Shown here: positions 9,479-18,078 of the stretch, piece by piece | Numbering within the stretch: the first letter of the stretch is position 1 | How the letters are laid out: every line of letters begins with the position of its first letter | Position numbers and translations under genes: made by a program | From: Pontibacter cellulosilyticus | GTDB lineage: Bacteria; Bacteroidota; Bacteroidia; Cytophagales; Hymenobacteraceae | Assembly (NCBI RefSeq): GCF_014306105.1 | Contig: NZ_JACRVF010000002.1 | Location: 186,001-250,000, forward strand | DNA: 64,000 nt | Direction: 5' to 3' | The notes under the pieces: generated by a model | What the model was told of the DNA's origin: nothing | Databases searched by the model: none | Seen by the model: only the letters and a program-made list of their open reading frames with translations

Positions 9479-10618
9479 TTATTTAAGTATAGCTCTAGAG
9501 ATAACAAGCTTTTGTATCTCACTTGTTCCCTCACCAATGGTGCAAAGTTTGGCGTCGCGGTAATACTTTTCAGCCGGATAGTCTTTCGTAAAGCCATAGC
9601 CGCCGAAAATTTGTACAGCCTCGTTCGCCACTCTAACCGATACCTCAGACGCATAAAGTTTAGCCATAGCAGACTCTTTGTTCACGTTAAGTCCGCGGTT
9701 CTTCATATCGGCAGCCTGGTAGGTCAATAAAGAGGCAGCCTCTATTTCAGTGGCCATGTCTGCTAGCTTAAAGGCAATGCCCTGGAAGCTGGAGATAGGT
9801 TTGTTAAACTGGCTACGCTCCTGAGAGTAAGCAAGCGCAGCTTCGAAAGCGCCTTGTGCAATGCCAAGAGAAAGTGCCGCGATAGAAATACGACCACCAT
9901 CCAGAACTTTCATTGACTGGATAAAGCCTTCGCCTACTTCGCCTAGAATCTGATCTTTGTGTACGCGGCAGTCCTGGAAAATAAGCTCTGTTGTTTCGGA
10001 AGCACGCATACCCAGTTTATCTTCTTTGCGACCTGCGCTAAAGCCCGGAGTACCTTTTTCAATAACGAAAGCCGTCATGCCGTGAGAGTCGCCTACTTCG
10101 CCGGTACGAACAATTACCACAGCAACATTGCCGCTTTTACCATGCGTAATAAAGTTTTTGGCACCGTTGATCACCCAATAGTCGCCATCCTGTACGGCTA
10201 CTGTGCGCATGTTACCTGCGTCAGATCCGGTGTTAGGCTCTGTTAAGCCCCAGGCACCGATCCACTCGGCTGTAGCCAGTTTTGGCAGGTATTTCTGCTT
10301 CTGCTCTTCGTTGCCAAATTGCAGAATATGGCCAGTGCAAAGGGAGTTGTGTGCCGCCATCGAAAGCCCGATAGAGCCATCAATTTTTGATAATTCAGCG
10401 ATTGCTGTTACATACTCCAGATAACCGAAACCTGAGCCGCCATATTCGGTTGGCACCAGTACGCCCATTAGTCCCAGTTCACCGAGTTGTTTGAACACTT
10501 CCACCGGAAACTCCTGGCTCTCGTCCCACTCACGCATCTTAGGTTTAATGTTCTTTGCTCCGAAGTCACGGACCATGTCCGCAATCATGCGCTGATTTTC
10601 TGTAAGTTTAAATTCCAT
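9479..10618 (-). CDS. Acyl-CoA dehydrogenase
   Basis: A 379-residue FAD enzyme that introduces the alpha-beta double bond into acyl-CoA, in fatty-acid or branched-chain amino-acid breakdown. The three domains are clear: N-terminal helices from FKLTENQRMIADMVRDFG, middle beta domain with WGLTEPNTGSDAGNM and WVINGAKNFITHG, and C-terminal helices with QIFGGYGFTKDYPAEKYYRD. The catalytic base is Glu363 in TIGEGTSEIQ, the short-chain acyl-CoA dehydrogenase position. Length is standard. No electron-transfer flavoprotein or hydratase gene is nearby, so the chain-length preference is not shown by context. Confidence 0.95.
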   Translation of the reverse strand: MEFKLTENQRMIADMVRDFGAKNIKPKMREWDESQEFPVEVFKQLGELGLMGVLVPTEYGGSGFGYLEYVTAIAELSKIDGSIGLSMAAHNSLCTGHILQFGNEEQKQKYLPKLATAEWIGAWGLTEPNTGSDAGNMRTVAVQDGDYWVINGAKNFITHGKSGNVAVVIVRTGEVGDSHGMTAFVIEKGTPGFSAGRKEDKLGMRASETTELIFQDCRVHKDQILGEVGEGFIQSMKVLDGGRISIAALSLGIAQGAFEAALAYSQERSQFNKPISSFQGIAFKLADMATEIEAASLLTYQAADMKNRGLNVNKESAMAKLYASEVSVRVANEAVQIFGGYGFTKDYPAEKYYRDAKLCTIGEGTSEIQKLVISRAILK

Positions 10619-10779
10619 TAAAAGTTTAGTGTGCAGTTTTAAAGTCGCGTATATAACGGTTTTACACCATCTGTTGTTTACAAAGCTAGCTAATTGTGTT
10701 TAAAAGCCAACGCATTGCATGTAATTTAAGCTATATTGGTTATGAAAAGGCACAGTCATTGAACAGGCAAATCATATTG

Positions 10780-10811
10780 TTTGATAGGGGCTATTATTTA
10801 GCGTATCTTTG
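10780..10811 (+). promoter_or_regulatory. Bacteroidota-type promoter for the CpsB-like phosphatase
   Basis: TTTG at 10780-10783, then 20 bases, then TATCTTTG at 10804-10811: a full match to TTTG-N19/20-TAnnTTTG. The expected transcript starts near 10818, about 50 bases before the coding region. Confidence 0.65.
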
Positions 10812-10870
10812 AAGTTAGTTTATATAAAAAGGCAGAATACACCAAACAGACGCTGCTAAGCAACTGGTTA

Positions 10871-11617
10871 ATGAAGAAGTTTCTACAAAGCTTATTTAAG
10901 GGAGAGAGCGTGGCTGAGGCATCTTTCAGCGCATTAGCTGTTGATATGCATTCACATATTCTTCCTGGGCTGGATGACGGCGCAGACAGCCTTGAAAAGT
11001 CTTTGGAGTTGGTGCAGGCAATGAAGGAGCTGGGGTACAGAAAGCTGATCATGACGCCGCACATTATGAGTGACTTCTATAAAAACACGCCAGATATGAT
11101 CCGTGAGCGGTTAGCTGTGCTACGTGCGGCGGTGCAGGAGGCTGGTATAGACATGGAGCTTGATTGTGCTGCAGAGCATTACTTGGACGAAGGCTTTCTG
11201 GAGAAACTGAGCAGGGATGAAGAGTTGCTGACTTTTGGTGATAACTACCTGCTGTTCGAAACATCTTTCCTGAACGAGCCACTAAATCTGCGCGAAGCTA
11301 TCTTTAAAATGCGCTCTAAAGGCTATAAACCAGTGCTGGCACACCCGGAGCGCTATTCCTACTTCTACGGTAAGTTCGATGATCTGGCAGAGCTATGGAA
11401 GCAGGGAGTGCTTTTTCAGCCTAACCTCAACTCGCTTTCAGGTTATTACTCGCCAGCTGCCAAAACCGTAGCCGAAAAACTTATTGACAGCGGCATGGTT
11501 GATTTTCTGGGCTCTGATGTGCACAGCCTAAAACACACTGACTCGCTTAACAGGGTACTGGCAAGTAAGTATTTGCCTAAGGCACTCAGCCTGGCAGTGC
11601 GCAACAGTCAATTGTAA
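10871..11617 (+). CDS. CpsB/CapC-type PHP-domain tyrosine phosphatase
   Basis: A 248-residue manganese-dependent PHP-fold phosphatase of the kind that dephosphorylates BY-kinases controlling capsule and exopolysaccharide export. Metal-binding motifs are intact: DMHSHILPGLDDG (His27, His29, Asp35-36), MTPHIMSDFYKNT near residue 61, LAHPERYSYF near 155 and FLGSDVHSL near 213. Length is typical of the family. No Wzc-like kinase or polysaccharide cluster lies beside it; the next gene, an epimerase/reductase, starts 27 bases downstream on the same strand, so the two may be co-transcribed. Confidence 0.92.
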   Translation: MKKFLQSLFKGESVAEASFSALAVDMHSHILPGLDDGADSLEKSLELVQAMKELGYRKLIMTPHIMSDFYKNTPDMIRERLAVLRAAVQEAGIDMELDCAAEHYLDEGFLEKLSRDEELLTFGDNYLLFETSFLNEPLNLREAIFKMRSKGYKPVLAHPERYSYFYGKFDDLAELWKQGVLFQPNLNSLSGYYSPAAKTVAEKLIDSGMVDFLGSDVHSLKHTDSLNRVLASKYLPKALSLAVRNSQL

Positions 11618-11644
11618 TCCTTCCAACCTCAAACGTATCAATCC

Positions 11645-12625
11645 ATGACGGTATTTGTGACTGGCGGCAGCGGCCTTATCGGCAGTTTCTTGATTCCTGC
11701 CCTACTAGGCAAAGGATATACTGTTAAAGCCAGCTACAGAGAGTATGTGCCATCGATAGAAGGTAAAGAGCAAGTGCAGTGGCTGGAGGGGGATATACTT
11801 GACCCAATTTTTCTGAGGGAGGCCCTGCAGGATGCGGAATATGTGTTCCATTGTGCCGGTTTAGTATCGTATGCACCGCAGGATAAAGAGCTGTTAAAAC
11901 ATGTAAACATAGAGGGCACAGCCAACGTGGTTGATGCCTGCCTGGATCATGGAAGTATAAAACTTTGCCACGTTAGCTCGATTGCGGCCATTGGCAAACC
12001 CAAAGGAGCCTCTGTACTTACTGAAGAGAACAAATGGGATGCCGCAGAGTATCATTCTGCCTATGCCAGCTCCAAATACCTTGGCGAATTGGAAGTATGG
12101 CGCGGTGTATCTGAAGGGCTGGATGCTGTTATCGTAAACCCATCAGTTATACTTGGGCCTGCAGACTGGCACCGCAGCAGCACGCAATTATTTAAATACG
12201 TTTACAGAGAGAGGCCTTTCTATACTGAAGGTGGTGCAAATTTTGTAGATGTAAGAGATGTGGTGGAGGCCATGATGCGCTTAACCTTCTCGGATATTAC
12301 AGGTGAAAGATTTATATTAAGTGCAGCGGAACTGAGCTATAAAGAGTTTTTTCGTGCAGTGGCCGCCTGTTTCGGTAAAAAAGCGCCAGGTATAAAAGTG
12401 CCTCCGGCCCTGACGGAAGTGGTGTGGCGCTTGGAGCGGGTTCGAACCTGGTTTACCGGTGGCAGGCCACTTATCACCAAAGAGACAGCGCGTATCACAG
12501 GTAAGCATCACTTGTTCAGTAATGATAAGGTGCGAAAAGCCACTGGAATGGATTTCAGGCCAATAAAAGATAGTTTAGAATGGGTGTGCCGAGAGCTGAA
12601 GCCTGCGGCGCAAAATGCTGTGTGA
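11645..12625 (+). CDS. NAD-dependent epimerase/dehydratase (extended SDR)
   Basis: A 326-residue extended short-chain dehydrogenase. The Rossmann motif is MTVFVTGGSGLIGSFL at the N-terminus, HCAGLVSY near residue 80 is the NNAG-like strand, and HSAYASSKYLGELE near 138 carries the catalytic Tyr-x3-Lys. The C-terminal half (VDVRDVVEAMMRL, then SAAELSYKEFFRAVAACFGK) resembles dihydroflavonol reductase-like members acting on sugar nucleotides or other ketone/alcohol pairs. It follows the CpsB-like phosphatase by 27 bases. The substrate is not recognisable. Confidence 0.88.
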   Translation: MTVFVTGGSGLIGSFLIPALLGKGYTVKASYREYVPSIEGKEQVQWLEGDILDPIFLREALQDAEYVFHCAGLVSYAPQDKELLKHVNIEGTANVVDACLDHGSIKLCHVSSIAAIGKPKGASVLTEENKWDAAEYHSAYASSKYLGELEVWRGVSEGLDAVIVNPSVILGPADWHRSSTQLFKYVYRERPFYTEGGANFVDVRDVVEAMMRLTFSDITGERFILSAAELSYKEFFRAVAACFGKKAPGIKVPPALTEVVWRLERVRTWFTGGRPLITKETARITGKHHLFSNDKVRKATGMDFRPIKDSLEWVCRELKPAAQNAV

Positions 12626-12696
12626 ACTAAACTATTTAAAGTGTAAATATGTACTAAGACAAAGGCTGTGACCCTTACAGCTTGTTGGATGTTGAG

Positions 12697-14094
12697 ATGA
12701 AAGATAATTTTGAAGAACACAGCGAAGAGCTGGAACTGATAAACCGTTTCGAGCAGATGCTCGGCAGTAAAGAGACTGTATTTTTTGATTTGACTGACTT
12801 TGAGTCAATTATAGATTATTACACCGCAAATTTCGAATATAAGAAAGCCCTTTTAGCCTGTGATGCCGCACTGGCGCAATATCCTTTTTCTTCTGGTTTG
12901 CTTATTGATAAAGCGCAATTGCTGGCTATGTCCGGCAATTTTGAGGAAGCGCTTGTGGTTATAAACCAGGTGGCTGAAGTAGAGCCCGAAAGTGCCGATG
13001 TGCAGCTTACACGTGGTATTATTTATACCCAGCGCGGGGAGTTTCGTGATGCCATAGATTATTTTAAAAAGGCGCTTGCCTACTCCGAAGACAGGGATGA
13101 TATCTACTTTAATATAGCCCTTGCCTACCAGACGTGGGGTAAGTTTAATTCGGCCATCAAGTACTATAAAAAGTGCATTGGGCTTAACGTAGAAAACGAG
13201 GCGGCTATGCAGGAGATCATCTATTGCATGGAGCTTACGGGCACCATCCGCGAGCATTTGCCTTTCTTCCAGGAGTTTATCGATAAAGACCCTTATTCGT
13301 ACGTAGCTTGGTTTAATATTGGCAACGTGTACAACAAGCTCGGCTCTTACGATAAGGCCATTGGCGCTTATGACTATGCCACTATTATCAAACCTGACTT
13401 TATTACGGCCTACAATAACATGGCGAACGCCTATGTTTTTATCGGCGAGTATACCAAAGCCATAGAAGCCTTTAACGCAATGCTGGAGCACGGCACACCA
13501 AATGCAGAAGTATACTGCAACATAGGTGAGTGCTACGAAAAGCTAAGCCAGTGGGACCTATCGCGCCGCTACTACCAAAAAGCCGTTGACCTGGACCCTG
13601 AGATGGATGAAGCTTGGTTTGGCATTGGGGTTATACTGGATGCGCAGGGCAAGTGGTATGAGGCGGTGCACTTCTTTAAAAAGGCCGTTGAGCTTTACGA
13701 CGACAGCGTGGACTATTGGGTGGCATTGGCCGCCGCAGAGTATAACGTAGGGCATGTGGTGTCGGCATTGGAGAGTTATGCCCGTGCTGCTGAAATTCAG
13801 CCGGACGATAAGAACATCTACCTTAATTGGTCCATCATCCTGTACGAGCAGGGCAACTTCGACGAGGCCATCGAAATAATTTTAAATGCGATTGAGCTGC
13901 AGCCAGACGAAGCAGAGCTTTATTACAGGGCCTGTGCCTATATGCTTTCGGCAGGAAAATACCGCGAAGCTTACAATTATCTGGAAAATGCGTTAATTTT
14001 GGACTTCGATAAGCACAAGCTGTTGTTTGAGTTCTTCCCGGAACTAGAGTCGCAGCGCGCTTTATCAAGACTGATTGATCAATATCGCAAATAA
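12697..14094 (+). CDS. Tetratricopeptide repeat protein
   Basis: A protein of 465 residues made almost entirely of TPR helix pairs, roughly ten to twelve units, for example ADVQLTRGIIYTQRGEFRDA, AWFNIGNVYNKLGSYDKAIG and YCNIGECYEKLSQWDLSRRY. It has no signal peptide or membrane segment, so it is probably a cytoplasmic scaffold. The ATG at 12697 (MKDNFEEHSEEL) is preferred over an in-frame TTG at 12682. The next gene, a ComA-type synthase, begins 6 bases after the stop, so the two are co-transcribed. No catalytic domain is present and the partner is unknown. Confidence 0.9.
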   Translation: MKDNFEEHSEELELINRFEQMLGSKETVFFDLTDFESIIDYYTANFEYKKALLACDAALAQYPFSSGLLIDKAQLLAMSGNFEEALVVINQVAEVEPESADVQLTRGIIYTQRGEFRDAIDYFKKALAYSEDRDDIYFNIALAYQTWGKFNSAIKYYKKCIGLNVENEAAMQEIIYCMELTGTIREHLPFFQEFIDKDPYSYVAWFNIGNVYNKLGSYDKAIGAYDYATIIKPDFITAYNNMANAYVFIGEYTKAIEAFNAMLEHGTPNAEVYCNIGECYEKLSQWDLSRRYYQKAVDLDPEMDEAWFGIGVILDAQGKWYEAVHFFKKAVELYDDSVDYWVALAAAEYNVGHVVSALESYARAAEIQPDDKNIYLNWSIILYEQGNFDEAIEIILNAIELQPDEAELYYRACAYMLSAGKYREAYNYLENALILDFDKHKLLFEFFPELESQRALSRLIDQYRK

Positions 14095-14100
14095 ATCTAG

Positions 14101-14874
14101 ATGAACTATACGCTGACAAGTATCCCTGAGCGCGAGACAAAACCCCGTGAGCGCGGCTTTACCATGGCCATGGACAAAGGTCTTAGTGTACGAGAGGTAG
14201 AAGACTTTTTAGAAGTAGCCGGAGACTACGTGGACATTGTAAAATTAGGATGGGCCACCTCTTATGTAACTCCAAACCTTCAGCGCAAACTGGATGCTTA
14301 CAAAGCAGCAGGTATTCCCACCTATTTCGGAGGTACTTTATTTGAAGCGTTTATTGTGCGCAACCAGTTCGACGATTATCGTCGCGTACTGGACAAGTAT
14401 AACATGACTTTTGCTGAGGTGTCGGATGGTTCGCTGGATATGCCGCATGATGTAAAGTGCGATTATATACAGCAGCTGACAGAACAGGTAACAGTATTAT
14501 CGGAAGTAGGATCTAAGGATGCGGAGAAGATCATTCCGCCATACATGTGGATCAAACTGATGAAAGCGGAGCTGGATGCCGGTGCCTGGAAAGTGATTGG
14601 TGAGGCACGCGAGGGCGGTAACGTAGGTCTGTTCCGTTCTACCGGCGAGGTGCGCAGTGGCCTTGTAGAGGAGATCCTGACGCAGATACCTTTTGAGAAA
14701 ATCCTTTGGGAGGCGCCGCAGAAAGCACAGCAGGTTTGGTTTATCAAATTACTCGGTACAAACGTGAACCTGGGTAATATTGCGCCAAACGAGGTAATTC
14801 CGCTTGAGACAATTCGATTAGGTTTGCGCGGTGATACATTCTCGCACTTTTTGGATACCGAAAAACCTTGCTAA
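14101..14874 (+). CDS. Phosphosulfolactate synthase (ComA family)
   Basis: A 257-residue TIM-barrel protein of the ComA family, which adds sulfite to phosphoenolpyruvate to make phosphosulfolactate. Visible family features are GFTMAMDKGLSVREVEDFL at residue 19, YVDIVKLGWATSYV near 42, GIPTYFGGTLFEAF near 68, FAEVSDGSLDMP near 103 and the C-terminal WFIKLLGTNVNLGNIAPNE and GLRGDTFSHF. In methanogens ComA starts coenzyme M synthesis and in Bacillus it leads to sulfolactate; neither fits here. Some Bacteroidota make sulfonolipids from cysteate, so a role in sulfonate supply is possible, but that is inference. It follows the TPR gene by 6 bases and ends at a terminator. Confidence 0.9.
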   Translation: MNYTLTSIPERETKPRERGFTMAMDKGLSVREVEDFLEVAGDYVDIVKLGWATSYVTPNLQRKLDAYKAAGIPTYFGGTLFEAFIVRNQFDDYRRVLDKYNMTFAEVSDGSLDMPHDVKCDYIQQLTEQVTVLSEVGSKDAEKIIPPYMWIKLMKAELDAGAWKVIGEAREGGNVGLFRSTGEVRSGLVEEILTQIPFEKILWEAPQKAQQVWFIKLLGTNVNLGNIAPNEVIPLETIRLGLRGDTFSHFLDTEKPC

Positions 14875-14901
14875 TAGCTTAAAGTATAAAACCAAAAGTA
14901 T

Positions 14902-14939
14902 AAATTGCCCGTCGGTAAGCCCGAGCGGGCAATTTTTTT
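14902..14939 (+). terminator. Intrinsic terminator after the ComA-family gene
   Basis: AAATTGCCCG pairs with CGGGCAATTT around a 13- to 14-base loop, then a run of T. It sits 28 bases after the stop and 12 bases before the DUF368 gene. Confidence 0.9.
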
Positions 14940-14950
14940 AACAGATTTCT

Positions 14951-15922
14951 ATGCCAAGTACAGCCTCAAGAAATACCATGAAACGCAGATCGTTAAGGGA
15001 GTATCTTTTATTGTTTTCGAAAGGAGTGGCCATGGGAGCAGCCGATGTTGTTCCAGGCGTATCGGGTGGTACCATCGCTTTTATCACAGGCATTTACGAG
15101 GAGTTGCTAAACTCTATCCGCTCTGTAAATGGCGAAGCCGTGAAGCTGTTGATCAAGTTCAGGTTCCTGGATCTCTGGAAGCACATCAACGGCAATTTCT
15201 TGGTGGTGCTGGTATCGGGCATACTTTTCTCGATAGCTTTGCTGGCCCGCCTAGTGCTGTTTCTACTTAACGATTACCCGGAGTTGCTGTGGTCTTTCTT
15301 TTTCGGATTGATCGTGGCCTCGGCGGTGGTAGTAAGCAAAAAGATTACCCGCTGGACCTGGGGTGTTATACTCGCCGGCCTTTTAGGTACGGCGCTGGCG
15401 TACTACATTACAGTAGCCACGCCCACACAGACACCCGAAAGCTACTGGTTTATTTTTCTGTCAGGGGCTATTGCCATCTGCGCCATGATTTTGCCGGGCA
15501 TCTCAGGCAGCTTTTTGCTGGTGCTGCTGGCCAAGTATGAATTTATACTTAACGCTGTTAAAGACTTCAAATTAGATATAGTAGCTGTGTTCGGCCTGGG
15601 ATGCGTTACGGGTATACTTGCCTTTTCGCATGTGCTTAACTGGATGCTGAAGCACTACCATAACATCACGGTTGCCCTGCTAACAGGTTTTATGGTGGGC
15701 TCTCTAAACAAAGTATGGCCCTGGAAGCAGACCTTAGAAACCTACACTGATCGACACGGAGAAGTAAAGCCATTGGTACAGGAAAATGTAATGCCGGGCA
15801 CTTACGAGACAGTAGTAGGCCACGAATCATACTTAACCTATGGTATTGCATTGGCACTATTCGGATTTTTCCTGGTGTACCTCATCGATAAGTTCACAGA
15901 CAACAATTCGACCAAAGTATAA
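14951..15922 (+). CDS. DUF368 membrane protein, probable polyprenyl-phosphate transporter (PopT-like)
   Basis: A 323-residue polytopic inner-membrane protein of the DUF368 family. The two signature half-repeats are present: GAADVVPGVSGGTIAF near residue 28 and ICAMILPGISGSFLLVLL near 176, each followed by several hydrophobic helices. Family members have been shown to flip undecaprenyl phosphate back across the membrane, recycling the lipid carrier of cell-wall and polysaccharide synthesis. The start could be the ATG at 14951 or the one at 14978 (MKRRSLREYLL). aroE begins 3 bases after its stop, so they are co-transcribed. Confidence 0.92.
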   Translation: MPSTASRNTMKRRSLREYLLLFSKGVAMGAADVVPGVSGGTIAFITGIYEELLNSIRSVNGEAVKLLIKFRFLDLWKHINGNFLVVLVSGILFSIALLARLVLFLLNDYPELLWSFFFGLIVASAVVVSKKITRWTWGVILAGLLGTALAYYITVATPTQTPESYWFIFLSGAIAICAMILPGISGSFLLVLLAKYEFILNAVKDFKLDIVAVFGLGCVTGILAFSHVLNWMLKHYHNITVALLTGFMVGSLNKVWPWKQTLETYTDRHGEVKPLVQENVMPGTYETVVGHESYLTYGIALALFGFFLVYLIDKFTDNNSTKV

Positions 15923-15925
15923 TAT

Positions 15926-16660
15926 ATGCGCAAGTTCGGGCTGATCGGAAAGAAGTTAGGGCACTCGTTCTCGAAAAAGTATTTCACGGCAAAGTTTGAG
16001 GGCGAAGGTATAGCTGATGCACAATACAACCTGTATGAACTGGAGCAGGTGCAGGATCTGAAAGCCCTGCTGCAGCGTGAGCCGGAGCTGGTGGGCTTAA
16101 ACGTAACCATCCCCTATAAGCAGGAGGTAATTCCCTTGCTGGATGAGCTAGATGATGCGGCTGCCAGGATTGGAGCTGTAAATACCATTAAGATCGAGAA
16201 CGGCCACACCAAAGGCTACAATACCGACTATATTGGCTTCAAAGACACCTTGCAAGCCTTTTATCCGAAAGAGAAGTATAAAAACGCTTTAGTGCTGGGT
16301 ACTGGCGGTGCCTCCAAGGCAATTTGCACAGCCCTCTCAGATTTGAGCATACCTTTTACTTCTGTTTCCAGAACTCCGGCGCAGGGCGAGCTTAGCTATG
16401 AGCAACTGACGGAGGAGATGCTGCAGGATTATAACCTGATCGTGAATACAACTCCGCTGGGCATGGCACCCAACACAGATACGCTGCCAACCATACCCTA
16501 TGAAAGTATAAGTACTGATCATTTTGCCTACGATATTGTGTACAATCCTGAAAAAACTTTGTTTTTAGAGCGCTGTGAGGCTGCAGGAGCTAAAATTATG
16601 AACGGGATAGGCATGCTGCACGGTCAGGCGGAGGCAGCCTGGGATATCTGGAATTCGTAA
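15926..16660 (+). CDS. aroE: Shikimate dehydrogenase
   Basis: AroE reduces 3-dehydroshikimate to shikimate with NADPH in aromatic amino-acid synthesis. The 244-residue protein shows the substrate motif LGHSFSKKYF near residue 11, the catalytic Lys in LNVTIPYKQEVIPLLDELDD, AARIGAVNTIK and NTDYIGF near 83, and the nucleotide-binding LVLGTGGASKAIC near 117. It is slightly shorter than the E. coli enzyme, as is common in Bacteroidota. It sits 3 bases after the DUF368 gene, with no other shikimate gene in view. Confidence 0.96.
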   Translation: MRKFGLIGKKLGHSFSKKYFTAKFEGEGIADAQYNLYELEQVQDLKALLQREPELVGLNVTIPYKQEVIPLLDELDDAAARIGAVNTIKIENGHTKGYNTDYIGFKDTLQAFYPKEKYKNALVLGTGGASKAICTALSDLSIPFTSVSRTPAQGELSYEQLTEEMLQDYNLIVNTTPLGMAPNTDTLPTIPYESISTDHFAYDIVYNPEKTLFLERCEAAGAKIMNGIGMLHGQAEAAWDIWNS

Positions 16661-16759
16661 CATTGGGCGTAAGTGTAAAAAAAGTAATAAAGAGCGCTAA
16701 ATCAGTGCAACTTTTCGGGGGTGGTTTTCCGTACAAGAGGCAATATAAAACGCCGCCCT

Positions 16760-17164
16760 ATGATACAGATACATACCCTTAAGCAGAAAACACACGCCAT
16801 CAATACAGAAATCTATGCGTTATACTTGTCTTACCGCGATAATCGCGTGAAGTGGTATGTACGCATGCTGTTAGCTTTTGCCATTGGGTATGCCATTAGT
16901 CCCATAGACCTGGTACCGGATCTGGTTGCTGTCTTCGGTTTCCTAGATGATGTAGTGGTAGTGGCGCTGGGCTTTCACTTCTCATACCACCTGCTTTCTA
17001 AAAATGTGGTGGGGCAGGCAAAACTGCAGGCTTTTGAGGAGTTAAATAATTCTTCGGCAAGTATGGCCGCGGCTGCTTACCGCATTGTGGGCTATGCCTG
17101 GATGTTGGCTTTGGCTATCGTACTAGTGCTGCTCTACAAATTTACGACACTCACCTTATTCTAA
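16760..17164 (+). CDS. YkvA/DUF1232 family small membrane protein
   Basis: A 134-residue protein with the DUF1232 signature FAIGYAISPIDLVPDLVAVF followed by GFLDDVVVVALGFHFSYHLL, the hallmark of YkvA-like membrane proteins of unknown function. A C-terminal hydrophobic segment (YAWMLALAIVLVLLYKF) gives a further membrane span. The ATG at 16760 (MIQIHTLKQK) is chosen; an in-frame GTG at 16721 would add 13 residues of basic, non-conserved-looking sequence. It is 99 bases after aroE and ends at a terminator. Confidence 0.88.
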   Translation: MIQIHTLKQKTHAINTEIYALYLSYRDNRVKWYVRMLLAFAIGYAISPIDLVPDLVAVFGFLDDVVVVALGFHFSYHLLSKNVVGQAKLQAFEELNNSSASMAAAAYRIVGYAWMLALAIVLVLLYKFTTLTLF

Positions 17165-17198
17165 AGATATACCCCTTTAAGACAAACTATAATCTAAG

Positions 17199-17226
17199 AG
17201 CCTCCTGTTACAGGAGGCTTTTTTAT
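17199..17226 (+). terminator. Intrinsic terminator after the DUF1232 gene
   Basis: AGCCTCCTG-tta-CAGGAGGCT followed by a run of T, 34 bases after the stop. Confidence 0.92.
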
Positions 17227-17499
17227 TTGTATATACCTGCCCTTTTGTTAAGATTATACTTTATGCTGCTAACAGAGTAATGGTACTGCAACTGCCTCAT
17301 TACTTATGTCTTAAGTAAAATTTTATTTTCGTAGTAGCCTTACTTTAGATAAATTTAATCGTGCTATTTTAATATATTTGCGCCCAATATTGTGAGGGGC
17401 AGATGTTCCTTAAAATATCCGGTAATTTTTTTCAGAGCCTTGCAACCCTTTGGCAACTAATAGAATCATAGGATTGAGTAAGGCATAAACAGGCAGCGT
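17227..17499 (+). other. Intergenic leader region upstream of the ECF sigma gene
   Basis: With the terminator before it, this gene-free stretch spans 335 bases. It is AT-rich and holds two promoter-like elements: a TATATTTG box (17373-17380) that fits a housekeeping -7 element without a clear -33 partner, and the ECF-type element at 17440-17468 described separately. No open reading frame of note or structured RNA was recognised. Confidence 0.5.
17440..17468 (+). promoter_or_regulatory. Candidate ECF-sigma promoter (autoregulatory) before the sigma gene
   Basis: TTGCAACC at 17440-17447, 15 bases, then GAATCA at 17463-17468, 32 bases before the sigma start. The AAC and TC cores and the spacing resemble ECF -35/-10 elements. 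The same left word and spacing with GGGTCA recur at 19820 and 21380 before lipoprotein genes. Confidence 0.55.
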
Positions 17500-18078
17500 T
17501 TGAATCTTTTTACAAAACCAAAATCCGAAGAGGACAAGCTTATAGAGGGGTGCATAGCGGGCAAGCGCGATATGCAGCGACTTCTCTATGATCTGTACTC
17601 TAAAAAGATGATGGCCGTTTGCCTGCGCTATGCCCCAACGAATTTTGAGGCAGAGGACATTATGCAGGAAGCATTTGTAAAAGTGTTTTCAAACCTGCAG
17701 AATTTTAAAAAGGACTGCCCACTGGAGTTCTGGATCAGGAAGATAATGGTGAATACGGCGCTGAAGCATTTGCGCAGCAAGCAACTGCTCACCGTGTCGC
17801 ATGAGAATGAAGAGGTTACAAACCTGCCTTCGGATGGTGTTAACCTGAGCGGCTACTCCCTAAATGAACTAATGGGTATGATCCAAAGTCTTGCCCCACG
17901 TTACCGGATGGTGTTTAACCTCTATGCCATAGAGGGGTACAACCACAAAGAGATTGGAGAGATGCTAGGCATCTCGGAAGGAACATCTAAGTCACAATAT
18001 TCACGCGCAAGGGCTATACTGCAAAGTATGCTTACGCGCCAGGAAAAACCATTTCAAGAGCATGTCATCATCGGATAG
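17500..18078 (+). CDS. ECF-type RNA polymerase sigma factor
   Basis: A 192-residue sigma-70-family ECF factor. Region 2 is YDLYSKKMMAVCLRYAPTNF with EDIMQEAFVKVFSNLQNFKK; region 4 is the helix-turn-helix YNHKEIGEMLGISEGTSKSQ with YSRARAIL. The start is a TTG at 17500; no in-frame ATG fits upstream, and the next Met is inside region 2. The following gene overlaps it by 17 bases and encodes a protein with a cytoplasmic head, one membrane helix and an outer-membrane barrel, so the pair looks like sigma plus its anti-sigma. A matching promoter element lies just upstream, implying autoregulation. Confidence 0.92.
   Translation: MNLFTKPKSEEDKLIEGCIAGKRDMQRLLYDLYSKKMMAVCLRYAPTNFEAEDIMQEAFVKVFSNLQNFKKDCPLEFWIRKIMVNTALKHLRSKQLLTVSHENEEVTNLPSDGVNLSGYSLNELMGMIQSLAPRYRMVFNLYAIEGYNHKEIGEMLGISEGTSKSQYSRARAILQSMLTRQEKPFQEHVIIG

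Noticed and set aside
12853-13491. Long minus-strand frame inside the TPR gene
   Set aside because: The plus strand codes clear TPR repeats throughout; the antisense frame has no recognisable protein features.
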